Source of the DNA: a virus
Strand: one strand, 5' to 3'
IMG/VR virus record: IMGVR_UViG_3300044822_000033
Span: 1-21,146 of that record
DNA: 21,146 nucleotides
Below, one piece after another: positions 1 through 8,793 of the stretch (positions are counted from its first letter, which is position 1; each line of letters opens with the position of its first letter). The position numbers and the translations under genes were made by a program. A model generated the notes under the pieces. That model did no database searches. It worked only from the letters and a program-made list of their open reading frames with translations, and was not told the origin of the DNA.

Positions 1-531
1 GTTCGCCGCCTGCGACTCGCCGCCACCGCAATCAAAGCTGGTCGTCGGTGTTGCGCCTCCGGTAACATACGCAAACGGCACACCTGTCGGAAGCGTGATC
101 GTCGAGCAAAAGCTACCAACAAACGGCCCGCACGTTGTCACCGTAGAAGAAGTTACGCCTGTTAGTCTGACAGAGTGCGCGGTAGACGCGAGTGGGGACC
201 CCGCCGCATTATAAACAGGAGAGACGCCTCCCCCGGTAACAGGAACGGAGAACGTCGCGCCGTTGGCAAATACCATCGGTATCGAGCCGCCAAACGTCGC
301 TTCGCCTGTCGTGAGAGGGATGATCTGTGACGCATAGATGCCTGCCGATCCGATGTTCGTGTTGTCGATATTCGGGTTGTTTAAAAACGTGTAAAGCGTG
401 TTAAAGTCCGCATTGACCTGTGCGCTGTACGCGGGCGTGTCCGGCTCAAACGTATAAGGGACAGGCCCCGGCGTTGTTGCTGTCAAGCCAAAAATTGCGA
501 TAAGCGTAATAGCGTTTAAGGGAAGTTTCAT
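1..531 (-). CDS. Fibre-like appendage protein with signal-peptide-like N-terminus (partial)
   Basis: The reading frame is open from an ATG at 529-531 to the left window edge, giving 177 codons with no stop, so the C-terminus is missing. A GAGG ribosome-binding site overlaps the stop of the preceding gene (TGAGG, 7 nt before the ATG). The first ~20 residues (MKLPLNAITLIAIFGLTATT) form a short charged and then hydrophobic segment like a Sec signal peptide. After it comes a stretch with VNADFNTLYTFLNNP and NTNIGSAGIYASQI, a pattern common at the N-termini of phage tail-fibre proteins. The rest is rich in Thr, Gly, Val and Pro with a few Cys, as in extended beta structures. I infer a tail fibre or receptor-contact protein. 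It is last in this stretch of the operon, after the hub protein, where fibre genes often sit. The signal-like start is unusual for a virion protein. Confidence 0.6.
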   Translation of the reverse strand, partial: MKLPLNAITLIAIFGLTATTPGPVPYTFEPDTPAYSAQVNADFNTLYTFLNNPNIDNTNIGSAGIYASQIIPLTTGEATFGGSIPMVFANGATFSVPVTGGGVSPVYNAAGSPLASTAHSVRLTGVTSSTVTTCGPFVGSFCSTITLPTGVPFAYVTGGATPTTSFDCGGGESQAAN

Positions 532-537
532 ACTGCC

Positions 538-2247
538 TCAGTTCTTTGGCATCTGAGAATAGCGCCCGGTAAAGCCCATGCACCGATATGTACCGTAAGG
601 CAGATTGCCAGGAGACGGTGTTTCCGTGTCGATTTCGGCTCCCTGCTCGGTAAGAATATCCATGCCTGTTTGCGTTTGAATTGGCGTAGGAGGCGGATTT
701 GGATTTGGACACACGATTCCAAATGCAAACGCCTCGGCTTGAATGTTCACGTCGATGCGCGTCTTTGAGTAGCCTGCGCCAATAGACGCCCAATCAAACT
801 GATCCCAACTCGAACTGTCCCATTCTGCGTTCGCGTTGTACGCAAGCGGGATTTCTTGAACGAGTGTCGTCTGTCCGTAGTCCGTGACGATCTGCACGGC
901 TCCATTAAACTGATAGAAGAACACTTCCATCAGGATTCGCAGGACGCGCTTCTCGCTACCGGGATCGCCAATCTTGAAAAACTTAGAAAGCCATGTGCTT
1001 GAGATGCTTTGCCCGTTGTCCGTTGCGTTGAAAGAACTTTCGCCGACTAAGTAAACGTCAAAGTTATAGGTGTTGCCTGTTGTCTGATCGACCATGACAA
1101 AGACTTCGGGCGTCGGATCGCCGGGAGCGTTAATCAAGCAGCCTGCGCCAAAGCCAATCGCGCTTGAATAGATCGTCCAACCTTGGCGATCTAAGTCCCA
1201 AACAAGCGCCGTGTTTAGCTTTGTGTTGCCGCTGTTCGTCGGGTTTGAGATATACCAAAAGTAAATGCGCCTGTTCCAATACATGGCCCAGGATTGCATA
1301 CGGTCGCCGTTCATGGGGTAGTCGATCTCAGTTGGATCGTTGAGAATCCACGGACGAACTTTGCGACTGATCTCTTGGAACGAGTTGCCGTCGTAACGAT
1401 AGATGGCAAAGTTACCGATAAAGTATAAGATGCCGTCAACTGTTATCATGGCGCGTCCACCGATCACGCCGTCATTCATGGGAATGTCTTGTTCGATAAA
1501 GCTAACAGGCGTGAAGCCGGACAGGAGCGCGATGCCCGAAACAAGGCCCACGACAAGGGCCGCTTGCAGACCGATGCCGAGCGTGCCGAGTCCCGTAACA
1601 GGCGTTGATAAGGCGAATGTGTTATACGCAGGCGTAGACTCGGGCTGGCCTATCCCCGACGCCGCGACGAGATTCGGCTGACCCGGTAGACCCGCGAACC
1701 ACAATATATTATTGAGGAGCTTGCACCAGCGAGCGCCCGTGACCGTCGTCGGAGTAGCATCGAGGTTATAAAGTGTCGTGCCGTCGTAGGCAAACGGGCC
1801 TCCAGAACTGCCGACGCAGATAACAAGTATGTCTGTTCCGCCGTTGTGGCTCGGATCAAAGATGCGTTCGCACGACATAGGCAGCGCGCCGACGCCAAGC
1901 TGTCCGACCGAGCCGATTACATAGCCCGTCGTTTGATCGTAAAGCGTCGAGCCGACCTGTTGGATCGTCTGTCGAAACGTCGAGATAGCACCGCCTGCGA
2001 TCTCTTGATAGAATCTATAAATGCCACGCGAGCCCGCGGGCGTGTTCGCCGGAAACGATGCACCTGTTAAATTGACGCCGCGGCGGGATAACACATCGCC
2101 CTCGGTCGAGAGATAGACGTTGACAGCCTGCGACAAGTCGTTGTCGGCCAGCTTCTGCGGCGAATCTTGAATGTTGATGCCGCCGCCGAAGTCATACTGC
2201 GAGAAGTCGAACAGCTTGCGGCCTGTTTTGATTGGCGCTGTTTTCAT
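538..2247 (-). CDS. Probable tail hub / stabilisation protein (beta-propeller-like)
   Basis: This 569-aa protein starts at ATG 2245-2247, 1 nt after the stop of the adaptor-like gene. Its N-terminus has the layout seen in many podophage tail-tube or stabilisation proteins: a short basic leader, FGGGIN at residues 20-25, ADNDLSQAVNV near 34-44 and LSRRG at 53-57. The remainder has repeated short beta-strand segments with Trp/Tyr-rich turns (for example WAMYWNRRIYFWY and NTALVWDLDRQGW), consistent with a propeller or beta-solenoid-like fold. The C-terminus is Pro-rich. In podophages such proteins form the nozzle below the portal and adaptor. The pairing with the neighbouring adaptor-like gene supports this, but the family match is from memory of pattern, not a search. 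No signal peptide is seen, unlike the appendage genes transcribed before it. Confidence 0.55.
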   Translation of the reverse strand: MKTAPIKTGRKLFDFSQYDFGGGINIQDSPQKLADNDLSQAVNVYLSTEGDVLSRRGVNLTGASFPANTPAGSRGIYRFYQEIAGGAISTFRQTIQQVGSTLYDQTTGYVIGSVGQLGVGALPMSCERIFDPSHNGGTDILVICVGSSGGPFAYDGTTLYNLDATPTTVTGARWCKLLNNILWFAGLPGQPNLVAASGIGQPESTPAYNTFALSTPVTGLGTLGIGLQAALVVGLVSGIALLSGFTPVSFIEQDIPMNDGVIGGRAMITVDGILYFIGNFAIYRYDGNSFQEISRKVRPWILNDPTEIDYPMNGDRMQSWAMYWNRRIYFWYISNPTNSGNTKLNTALVWDLDRQGWTIYSSAIGFGAGCLINAPGDPTPEVFVMVDQTTGNTYNFDVYLVGESSFNATDNGQSISSTWLSKFFKIGDPGSEKRVLRILMEVFFYQFNGAVQIVTDYGQTTLVQEIPLAYNANAEWDSSSWDQFDWASIGAGYSKTRIDVNIQAEAFAFGIVCPNPNPPPTPIQTQTGMDILTEQGAEIDTETPSPGNLPYGTYRCMGFTGRYSQMPKN

Positions 2248-2248
2248 G

Positions 2249-3247
2249 CTAACGCATCCACGGAGCGATCACGCTCTCGTTTGCGGTTACGTCTCGCACG
2301 GTATTGGTCCCACGCTTGCGGGTACGGCGCTTGACTTTGAGGCTGTTCTTCTCCATCGCGGCTTCAAACATCTTAAAGAAGCGATCAGCGGTGCCGTAAT
2401 CTTCACGGTTCTCGCACGCCTGAGAACAGGCGTAAAGGATCACGGCCTCTTGCCAAAGCGAATCTAAGTCGGTAAAACTTGTCGCGCTGGCGACGTTGCC
2501 AGGGCCTACGACATATATGGCGGGTCGCTTGTAATAATGAAAGTTGAATTGTCCGGCGTTGGCGAAAGGGTAGAACTGTACCAACATGATTCCGCTAGAA
2601 TCTTGGACAAGCGAATAGATCGTAGGGATTCCGCCGATACCGCCAGCCGGACTCGCATCCGTCTCTTGAATAAAACTGTCATAGTCAAGCTGAACAAGCT
2701 CATACACAACTGTCCCACCAACAGCAGGATTGCCCGTCGAAAAGTTCGCATCACGCACCCTCTCGAAGTCTAGTGGCAGAGCAAGCATATTGGTGTTCGG
2801 CGCGACGACCAAAAGGCTTTGCATCGCGACAACAGGTTCTATATCTGCTGATACGGCTTCGATGCCGTCGTTCAGCATGGCGACAATATCTAAATCAGCA
2901 GGCTCTCCAAAGTTTAAGTTGGTGCGCCTTCTCACGGTTGCGACGGCCTGTGCGGCCGACCTGCCTGTTTGAACAGTCGTGATAGGCGTGTATGTTAAAA
3001 CAGGAACGTAACAGGCGTTAAGCAGCGAGTCTGTTACGCTAACTAAGCCCGAGATCGGGAACGTCGCCGTATTTGTAACCGTGACGGTTACGCCGTCTGT
3101 TCCAAGAGTTGCGCTGAGAAACGGCGTGTTGGTCGTGATCGTGAACGGATCAAGCGTCTCGGGCACGTCAAGGCTGTTCCCGACAGTAAACGTCGAAGAA
3201 GTGCCGTTGGCTTGAACGAGATTCTGAACGCTCGCGATCAGGGCCAT
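2249..3247 (-). CDS. Probable head-tail adaptor / neck protein
   Basis: This 332-aa protein starts at an ATG (3245-3247) that overlaps the previous stop as TAATG. Residues 1-90 are a Thr/Val-rich beta domain resembling an Ig-like or cell-adhesion module. From about residue 95 the pattern changes: an Arg-rich helix (VRRRTN), then LNDGIEAVSADIEPV near 125-139, a beta-rich middle with VQFYPFANAG near 223-232, YYKRP near 238-242, and a final helical part LWQEAVILYACSQACENREDYGTADRFFKMFEAAM. That sequence of an N-terminal helix, a Y/FP turn in a hairpin and a C-terminal helix ending in a bulky-residue repeat is typical of phage head-tail adaptor proteins that bind below the portal. The extra N-terminal beta domain is unusual. 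The two C-terminal Cys are not in an obvious metal site. Confidence 0.5.
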   Translation of the reverse strand: MALIASVQNLVQANGTSSTFTVGNSLDVPETLDPFTITTNTPFLSATLGTDGVTVTVTNTATFPISGLVSVTDSLLNACYVPVLTYTPITTVQTGRSAAQAVATVRRRTNLNFGEPADLDIVAMLNDGIEAVSADIEPVVAMQSLLVVAPNTNMLALPLDFERVRDANFSTGNPAVGGTVVYELVQLDYDSFIQETDASPAGGIGGIPTIYSLVQDSSGIMLVQFYPFANAGQFNFHYYKRPAIYVVGPGNVASATSFTDLDSLWQEAVILYACSQACENREDYGTADRFFKMFEAAMEKNSLKVKRRTRKRGTNTVRDVTANESVIAPWMR

Positions 3248-3807
3248 TAGGTGACGTTCCCCGCAATCGTGACCCGAAGGCCGGACACCCCGCCGCCGCC
3301 CGAAGTCGAGACACGCAGCGTCAGTTCGCCCCCGAGCGGATAGAGCGCCCCGGCTCCGTAGGGCGTCGAGAACGCCGGAGAGCCTGCGCCTGAGACAACA
3401 GGTGCCGTCGCAAAGATCGCGTTCCCTGCAACAGCCGTTGCGCCCGCCGCCGTCGCGCCTGTGATCGCGACTTCGCCGTAAGCGACGTTGATGCTCACCG
3501 TGCCCGAGACGGCCTGCGCGACATACGCGATGCTCGTCGGCGTGAAGTTACGCGGCAGCGGGAGCCTGTCCACGATGGCCGTGAGCGCGTTGCCGGGGCC
3601 GACGCCCGAGAGATCGAACGAAGCGAGCGCGATCCCCGAGCCGCCCCCGCCGCCGCCTCCCTGTTGGATCGATAGGACGGTGAACTTCGACGTGACGCCG
3701 CCCACGCCGAGGATGCCGCCGTGTATGCCGAACAGCACGTCGCCGGGACTCGGTGTTGCAAGGGGCAGATTGGAGCCCGCAACTTGGGCTAAGAAGATCG
3801 GAAACAT
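3247..3807 (-). CDS. Gly-rich structural protein of unknown function
   Basis: This 186-aa protein is read from ATG 3805-3807, just after the stop of the GH26-like gene (TGATATG). An upstream in-frame GTG at 3838-3840 would add 11 residues and overlap the GH26-like gene; I prefer the ATG because of the tight junction. The protein begins MFPIFLAQVAGSNLP and contains a seven-Gly run followed by SG (QQGGGGGGGSG), then alternating Ala/Val/Thr/Gly segments ending in LRVTIAGNVT. The composition suggests beta-sandwich structure. The Gly run looks like a hinge between a small N-terminal anchor and a larger C-terminal domain. It lies between the hydrolase and the adaptor, so a virion role (decoration, collar or fibre base) is likely. 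I do not recognise the family. Confidence 0.6.
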   Translation of the reverse strand: MFPIFLAQVAGSNLPLATPSPGDVLFGIHGGILGVGGVTSKFTVLSIQQGGGGGGGSGIALASFDLSGVGPGNALTAIVDRLPLPRNFTPTSIAYVAQAVSGTVSINVAYGEVAITGATAAGATAVAGNAIFATAPVVSGAGSPAFSTPYGAGALYPLGGELTLRVSTSGGGGVSGLRVTIAGNVT

Positions 3808-3808
3808 A

Positions 3809-4831
3809 TCAGTACCCAAACACGTCGAAGTACGGCTCACTTGCCGTTGTTGCTAAAGAAGAAGTTCCAAGCGTATCAAGAATCCAATTATAAGTAGACG
3901 GGTGCGATGAGAAGTACGAAAAGCCGTGAAGCGCAGGAAAGTTCGCCTGTGCGTTAGTGGCAAGATCGGCAAAGTATTGCGCCTGTGTCCACGGAGCGAT
4001 GTTGTTATTTACCTCGCCTGTTTCGTCCAAGATCATCGGCTTGCCCTGACCGGGAAACGTCTTGCCTGTTCCTGGTTCGATGTATGTATAAAACGGCGTG
4101 ATCGTCTGAACAAGCCCGATGCTGCCCGAGCCTATCGGGTCGCCTTTGTCATATACGTCAAAGCCAATCCAATCGACATACTGCAAAGGCGGTAGCCACA
4201 GGAACAGGTCGTGGGCTGCAACGTCTTGATAGCTGCCGTTTGGGCACCAAACAAAAGCGACGTTCGTTACGCCGTCTGCTTGAAAGCGATTCCAGATATG
4301 TTCCCATGCGGCGACAAACTCGGCACCGTTTTGCGCGTCGGTATTACCCGCAGCGAAGCAGCCGGGGTTGTCTCCATTCGCGCACTTTGAAGCTGTCAGG
4401 CAAAGATTAAACTCGTGAAAGAACCGCAACCCAACAGGTACTTTGAGTTGGCTCAAAGCGAACGCGGCATTATCAATATAAGTGTCGTAGGTGCCGTTTG
4501 TGTAATTCGTAAGCGGCCCGCCGCACGTCCACGAAAACCACGGCATACGCTCGTGCGTGAGATCACCGAGAACAGTTGGATCGGAAAAGACATGGGCATA
4601 GGTAATTGGAGACTTTGAGTTCAAGCCGTAGTAGTGAAGCTGAAACGCATAGTTGCGGCCGATAGCTGTTTCGACTGCTTCGGTGTCGCCTTCTTTTTGA
4701 GACGGTGACGCCGACTTACCTTGCGTGTTGTTAAAGCCCCCGATGAACATATACGGTGTTGACGGCTTCGGGTTCGGGTACGCCTGCGTGATCCCGAACA
4801 GTTGAGCGAGAAACAAGATCGCAACTAGCAT
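3809..4831 (-). CDS. GH26-like secreted endoglycanase
   Basis: With the start at ATG 4829-4831 the protein has 340 aa and a textbook signal peptide (MLVAILFLAQLFGITQA, cleavage expected before YPNP). This start overlaps the stop of the previous gene by 7 nt; a start at 4867 would bury the signal behind a polar leader. The mature part reads as a beta/alpha-barrel hydrolase of the GH26 type. GLRFFHEFN around 134-142 carries the candidate acid/base E140, VAFVWCPN is at 191-198, YVDWIGFDVYD at 218-228, and KPMILDETGE at 264-273 carries the candidate nucleophile E270. GH26 enzymes cleave mannans and related beta-glycans with retention of configuration; the substrate here is unknown. Several Cys (103, 144, 150, 158, 196) fit an exported protein. 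The neighbouring gene encodes a GH16 domain. Confidence 0.75.
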   Translation of the reverse strand: MLVAILFLAQLFGITQAYPNPKPSTPYMFIGGFNNTQGKSASPSQKEGDTEAVETAIGRNYAFQLHYYGLNSKSPITYAHVFSDPTVLGDLTHERMPWFSWTCGGPLTNYTNGTYDTYIDNAAFALSQLKVPVGLRFFHEFNLCLTASKCANGDNPGCFAAGNTDAQNGAEFVAAWEHIWNRFQADGVTNVAFVWCPNGSYQDVAAHDLFLWLPPLQYVDWIGFDVYDKGDPIGSGSIGLVQTITPFYTYIEPGTGKTFPGQGKPMILDETGEVNNNIAPWTQAQYFADLATNAQANFPALHGFSYFSSHPSTYNWILDTLGTSSLATTASEPYFDVFGY

Positions 4832-7800
4832 CCGACCATACCATGAAGCAGAGACGCAGGGATACACGGAGGAGCCGTTGCCGTTGCGGCAGGGATAAAC
4901 ACGAGATACGCAGAGGCGTTACCGCCGTTACCCGAAAACGTGTAAAGCGGATTGTTCATAATCGGCTGCGAGTTCGCTAAGTAGGCATCTTGCAAGATGT
5001 TTTCCACTTGCAGATTGCCTTGCGAGTTGTTCCCGTTACCTGTTGCTACGTTGAGGTTCGACTCTAACGTGTTTGTTGTAAGCGCGCCTGTTAGACTATC
5101 AACAATGCTCGTCAGCGTGGGGGTTGTCGTGCCGGGATTGAAGCTGCCTTCGATGACGAGCGTCAGGCCGTTCTGCGACGGAATCGTAAGCGGAACACTC
5201 GGCGTTCCTGTTGAACTTGTATAATAAGCGTTATAGCTTAACGGGCTAACAACCCACGGAGTACCTGCTCGGGTAAACTCATAGATATGAACGAGCCCGC
5301 CAAAGCCGCCTGAGTTGGTTGCGCCGACCGGGTAGTTAAACGACCACGAGTTTGCGACCGGGCATTGACCGCCGCCTGAGCCGACGACGCAGTAGTAGAT
5401 GCCGAGCGTACTTGTGCCTGCGTCAATCAGCGCCGTCCAATTTGTCGAAGGCTTCGCAAAGCTGTTGCCGGGCGATCCGTTCACGATGCCGAGCAGCATC
5501 TGTCCCGACGTGGAGTTTGCGCCCCCCGACAAGCCGCACGTTAAGCTGCCGCTTGAGCCCGAGCTATTGCAATCAGACGCAGACTGTGCGCTGATCGACG
5601 GCGCAACAGCCGGGGGGGCTGTCGGCGGCGCAGTCGGAACAGGCGTCGGACTTGGCGGCGGCGGCACTCCAAACGGCGGTCCGCAAACTGTCGTGCTTGG
5701 CGCATAGTGACGATAATACTGTTCGATCATCACAAGCGGCGATGCCGTTGGGTTGACACCCGGCGCGCAGTACGAGCCCCACCAACAGGACTGTTGCACC
5801 ATGATTGGCGACACGCCGGGAAACGACGGGTTGTTCGCAGCGGGCACTTGGTTAAGCGGAAACAACGTCTGCGGCTGATTGTTGTGCATGAGCCACACGT
5901 TGGTCGGTGTCGAGACTTCAGACCATGTACCCGGCACCATCGCTATCGTGCTGTCGTTAAAAGTATAATACTGTGCGAGCGCGGGAGACGTTGGGCCGGG
6001 GTTTGGTGCCTCGCCGCCTGCGGCTTCGCCTTGAAGCGTTTGACGGCCGATGCCTGCGCCGAAAATCGTCGAGAACACCTCGAACGTGTCCATTTCGTAG
6101 TAGTCGTTATTCGCGGGACCACAACCGCCCGACTCGCAGAGCGTCCAATCCGAAGGCCAATCGCCTTGAAAATTGCTACTGCCGTCCGGCACTTGCACGG
6201 TGCCATACACCCAATAGCCATACTCATAGGCGTTGTTTACGTTGCCGTCCATAAGCCCGCCTAAGTTGTGCAGGCAGTACGCAACGCTAAAGCACGTCTG
6301 AGATGCTACGTCAGCAGGTGTAGCACTCATAATTTGGCCGAGCGGGTGAGATGCACCGAAGCCAGGAGAGATCGTAACAGTTGTGCCCGAAACAGCCGTG
6401 ATCGTCGGGTTAAGATTATCGTAGTTTGAGCCCGAAAACGACACGACTTGTCCAGCAGCAAGACCTGTTGCCGACGTAACAGTTAACGTTGAAGGGCCAA
6501 AGACAACCGTCTGCGTTCCGCCGTTGGGGTTGTCGATGTAGCTCGTTGCGAACCCGGTTCCCGAAAGCGTGATCGTGGTGCCCGAAATCGCCGTAACCTT
6601 CGGGTAATTCGTGTCGTATTGATACTGATGAACGCAGCCCATCTGTGCTACGCATTGAATCGAGGCGTACTCTCCGACCGAGATGCCCGTGTTACTGCTT
6701 ACGATAAGCGTCGTCGAACCTGCGGTGTAGTTTGCCGCGAGCGTCGGGGTTGCAACGGTGTATGCAGCCGAGAGCGTCGGATGATACAGTCCGGTGTTAT
6801 ACTCACGAAGAATAACACCGACGCCAGGATCAAGCTGAATCGTTGACGGATACGCGGCTGCGCCATACTCCGCTTGCCACGTTGCGATTTGCGCGAACGA
6901 CGGGTACTTTGAATCGTCTACTCCGGCAAGCCCGCCGTTACTGCGGCCGAAGCTATACTGATTGCTCCACGTTGTTTGATTGCCTGTTGATATGGCAGGC
7001 GGGCTCGCAGCCGGATAGTTGTCGGAGATGTTTAAATCGCTTGGAACAGGTGACGCGGTATTCAACGCAAGGTCTTGGTTGAACTCGTCGTCGCTGACTA
7101 AGTTGTAAACAAGCCCGGTGCCGTCGATCTGCCCGATGCAGAGCGCCGTTGCGTTGGGCTGCGGCGTCGGCGTTGCGGCCGGGGAGGGCGGGGGACTCGG
7201 CGGCGGGCTCGTCGAGACGGGGATCGGATAGGGCGTTGCATCGACGATGCCTGCCGAGTCCGCGATACCCTGCGCGCACCGATCATAGCCGTTCGGCACC
7301 GAACCCTGCGCTGAACAGTTGAGCCACACGCCTGCGAAGTTCGGCGGGACGTTCTCAAGCAGGGTGTCGATCTGCCCCTGCGTTGCTTCGGTGCCACCTG
7401 TTAAGACTTGTCCGACGCCCAGAAAGATTTGCAGGTTGGTGTTGTAGGCCATGATCTTCGCAAGCTGCGGTTCCCAAACGTTCTGCCAGCTTGAAAGCGA
7501 TGCACCTCCGGTTTGGGATTGCGCGTCCCACATTCCTGGAACATTCGTAACCCAATACGGGCTCGTGCCGTAGAGAACAGAAAGCTGGCCTGAATCAGAT
7601 TGACTGATCCCGGCTGTTGATTGAAAATTATCGGACGGATAGGTTGCCTCAAGCTGTTGGGGAAACGCCCAATAATACCAACCCGGCACGCTGTTATCGC
7701 CGCCTGGAACCGCATTTTCGTTCGGGTTCGTCTGCGGGATCGTGCTTGTCTCGTTGTCGTATTGAACGGCAACAAACGGAGCAAGCCAAGGCGTCGGCAT

Positions 7801-8793
7801 TGTCTGACTTGATTGATAAAGAAAATCGGGGTTATACGTCGTAAAGCGGATGAGATAGGTAATCGGCCCGGTGAACAGGCTAGAGGGCGGCGTACATTCG
7901 ATGCCATGCCCGACAGAGTACGGTTGGTTCTGCCAGGGGTTTTCGTTGACGACGATAAGCGGATTAGTGTGATACAGCGCCGCAAGCGCGTTTGCGGCCA
8001 TCGTCGAAGTGATGTTGCCGCCGGGATTCGCGAGCGATCCGTTCGGGCCTGAGCCGCATACGAAGTCAATGCCAAGCATATAACGCAGCGTCGTAACCGC
8101 TTGTCCGGCAGGGTTATCGTACCAGCCGAGCGCGTGAACAATCGTCGGCGCTGCCGTATTAAAGTTGATCTGCGCGCTCGTTCCGCCTGGAGGAGCCGTC
8201 GCGCTCTCGTACTGTTCTTCGCCAAAGACCGTATTGTTTCTATACGCCTGTTCCGTCCAGCCGCTTTGATTGCAGGTGCCGACACCTCCCGTGCAACGGT
8301 TCAAGGTCGCAGTTTCAAACAGTCCCTCACCAACTGAGCCGCTATAACTCGGCAGGCCAAGAGAAACCGAAGGACTTAAAACCGATCCGGCAGGTGTTGC
8401 CATCGTGCAAGGCGAGCCTGTTGTAAACGGATTCGACGTGTTCATGCCCGACCGCTCGCCAAGAAACAGCGTGCCACCTGAAGCACCGCTCCACGTCATC
8501 GTTCCGTAATTTGGGTTCTCGCCTGATCCTGCAACGTGATACCAAAGATAACCGCCGCTTGTCGGATTAGAACAGGCGAGTGTAAACCCTGACGGTCCAT
8601 TCGGCGTTGTCGCAGCGCCAAAGATGCCGCCAAGAACCATCACGTCGCCTGCTAAAGGCGTTTGAGCAGCGACGACAGTCTTGCTTGTCGTGCTGGAGCC
8701 AAACGTCTGAATTGAGTCTGTTCCGACAACACCGATAGCATCACAAGCTGCAAAGAACAGAAGGACGCTAAAAAGTGCCTGATGAAGTTTCAC
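4825..8793 (-). CDS. Giant modular secreted glycoside hydrolase with GH16 domain
   Basis: This 1322-aa protein starts at a GTG placed directly after the previous stop (TAAGTG). Residues 1-19 are a signal peptide; AAC near 15-17 might even be a lipobox. Residues ~25-230 are a beta-sandwich (GDVMVLGGIFG, WYHVAGSGE). About 232-525 is an unrecognised, possibly TIM-barrel-like domain (LIVVNENPW, VPGMWDAQS). A Pro/Ser/Thr linker (526-548) follows. From ~565 to 1035 is a GH16 domain: SDDEFNQD, then AYEYGYWVYGTVQVPDG at ~855-871, GDWPSDW at 877-883, and the ExDxxE signature EMDTFE with E900, D902 and E905. Two tandem beta repeats (685-812) are inserted in this domain. A second Pro-rich linker (1043-1063) leads to a C-terminal beta-sandwich like the N-terminal one. 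GH16 enzymes cleave beta-1,3/1,4-glucans or galactans. I infer an exported or virion-displayed depolymerase. Confidence 0.8.
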   Translation of the reverse strand: MKLHQALFSVLLFFAACDAIGVVGTDSIQTFGSSTTSKTVVAAQTPLAGDVMVLGGIFGAATTPNGPSGFTLACSNPTSGGYLWYHVAGSGENPNYGTMTWSGASGGTLFLGERSGMNTSNPFTTGSPCTMATPAGSVLSPSVSLGLPSYSGSVGEGLFETATLNRCTGGVGTCNQSGWTEQAYRNNTVFGEEQYESATAPPGGTSAQINFNTAAPTIVHALGWYDNPAGQAVTTLRYMLGIDFVCGSGPNGSLANPGGNITSTMAANALAALYHTNPLIVVNENPWQNQPYSVGHGIECTPPSSLFTGPITYLIRFTTYNPDFLYQSSQTMPTPWLAPFVAVQYDNETSTIPQTNPNENAVPGGDNSVPGWYYWAFPQQLEATYPSDNFQSTAGISQSDSGQLSVLYGTSPYWVTNVPGMWDAQSQTGGASLSSWQNVWEPQLAKIMAYNTNLQIFLGVGQVLTGGTEATQGQIDTLLENVPPNFAGVWLNCSAQGSVPNGYDRCAQGIADSAGIVDATPYPIPVSTSPPPSPPPSPAATPTPQPNATALCIGQIDGTGLVYNLVSDDEFNQDLALNTASPVPSDLNISDNYPAASPPAISTGNQTTWSNQYSFGRSNGGLAGVDDSKYPSFAQIATWQAEYGAAAYPSTIQLDPGVGVILREYNTGLYHPTLSAAYTVATPTLAANYTAGSTTLIVSSNTGISVGEYASIQCVAQMGCVHQYQYDTNYPKVTAISGTTITLSGTGFATSYIDNPNGGTQTVVFGPSTLTVTSATGLAAGQVVSFSGSNYDNLNPTITAVSGTTVTISPGFGASHPLGQIMSATPADVASQTCFSVAYCLHNLGGLMDGNVNNAYEYGYWVYGTVQVPDGSSNFQGDWPSDWTLCESGGCGPANNDYYEMDTFEVFSTIFGAGIGRQTLQGEAAGGEAPNPGPTSPALAQYYTFNDSTIAMVPGTWSEVSTPTNVWLMHNNQPQTLFPLNQVPAANNPSFPGVSPIMVQQSCWWGSYCAPGVNPTASPLVMIEQYYRHYAPSTTVCGPPFGVPPPPSPTPVPTAPPTAPPAVAPSISAQSASDCNSSGSSGSLTCGLSGGANSTSGQMLLGIVNGSPGNSFAKPSTNWTALIDAGTSTLGIYYCVVGSGGGQCPVANSWSFNYPVGATNSGGFGGLVHIYEFTRAGTPWVVSPLSYNAYYTSSTGTPSVPLTIPSQNGLTLVIEGSFNPGTTTPTLTSIVDSLTGALTTNTLESNLNVATGNGNNSQGNLQVENILQDAYLANSQPIMNNPLYTFSGNGGNASAYLVFIPAATATAPPCIPASLLHGMVGC
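6358..6741 (-). repeat. Tandem beta-module repeats inside the GH16 domain
   Basis: Residues about 685-750 and 759-812 of the 1322-aa protein follow the same plan: a start like GSTTLIVSS or GPSTLTVTS, then a Gly-containing turn with SVGEYASIQ or AAGQVVSFS, then VTAISGTTITLSGTGF or ITAVSGTTVTISPGF. This is an imperfect protein-level repeat of roughly 55-65 residues. It interrupts the GH16 jelly roll between its first strands and the strand with the YEYGYW motif, so it looks like an inserted binding or spacer module. Confidence 0.7.

Noticed and set aside
3808-3840. Upstream GTG start for the 186-aa gene
   Set aside because: It would extend into the GH26-like gene by 11 codons without a ribosome-binding site; the ATG at 3805-3807 sits right behind that gene's stop.
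7401-8285. Minus-strand open frame of 294 codons inside the 1322-aa gene
   Set aside because: Very Arg/Ser/Thr-rich in a shifted frame, no start signal, and the in-frame gene has coherent domains through this stretch.
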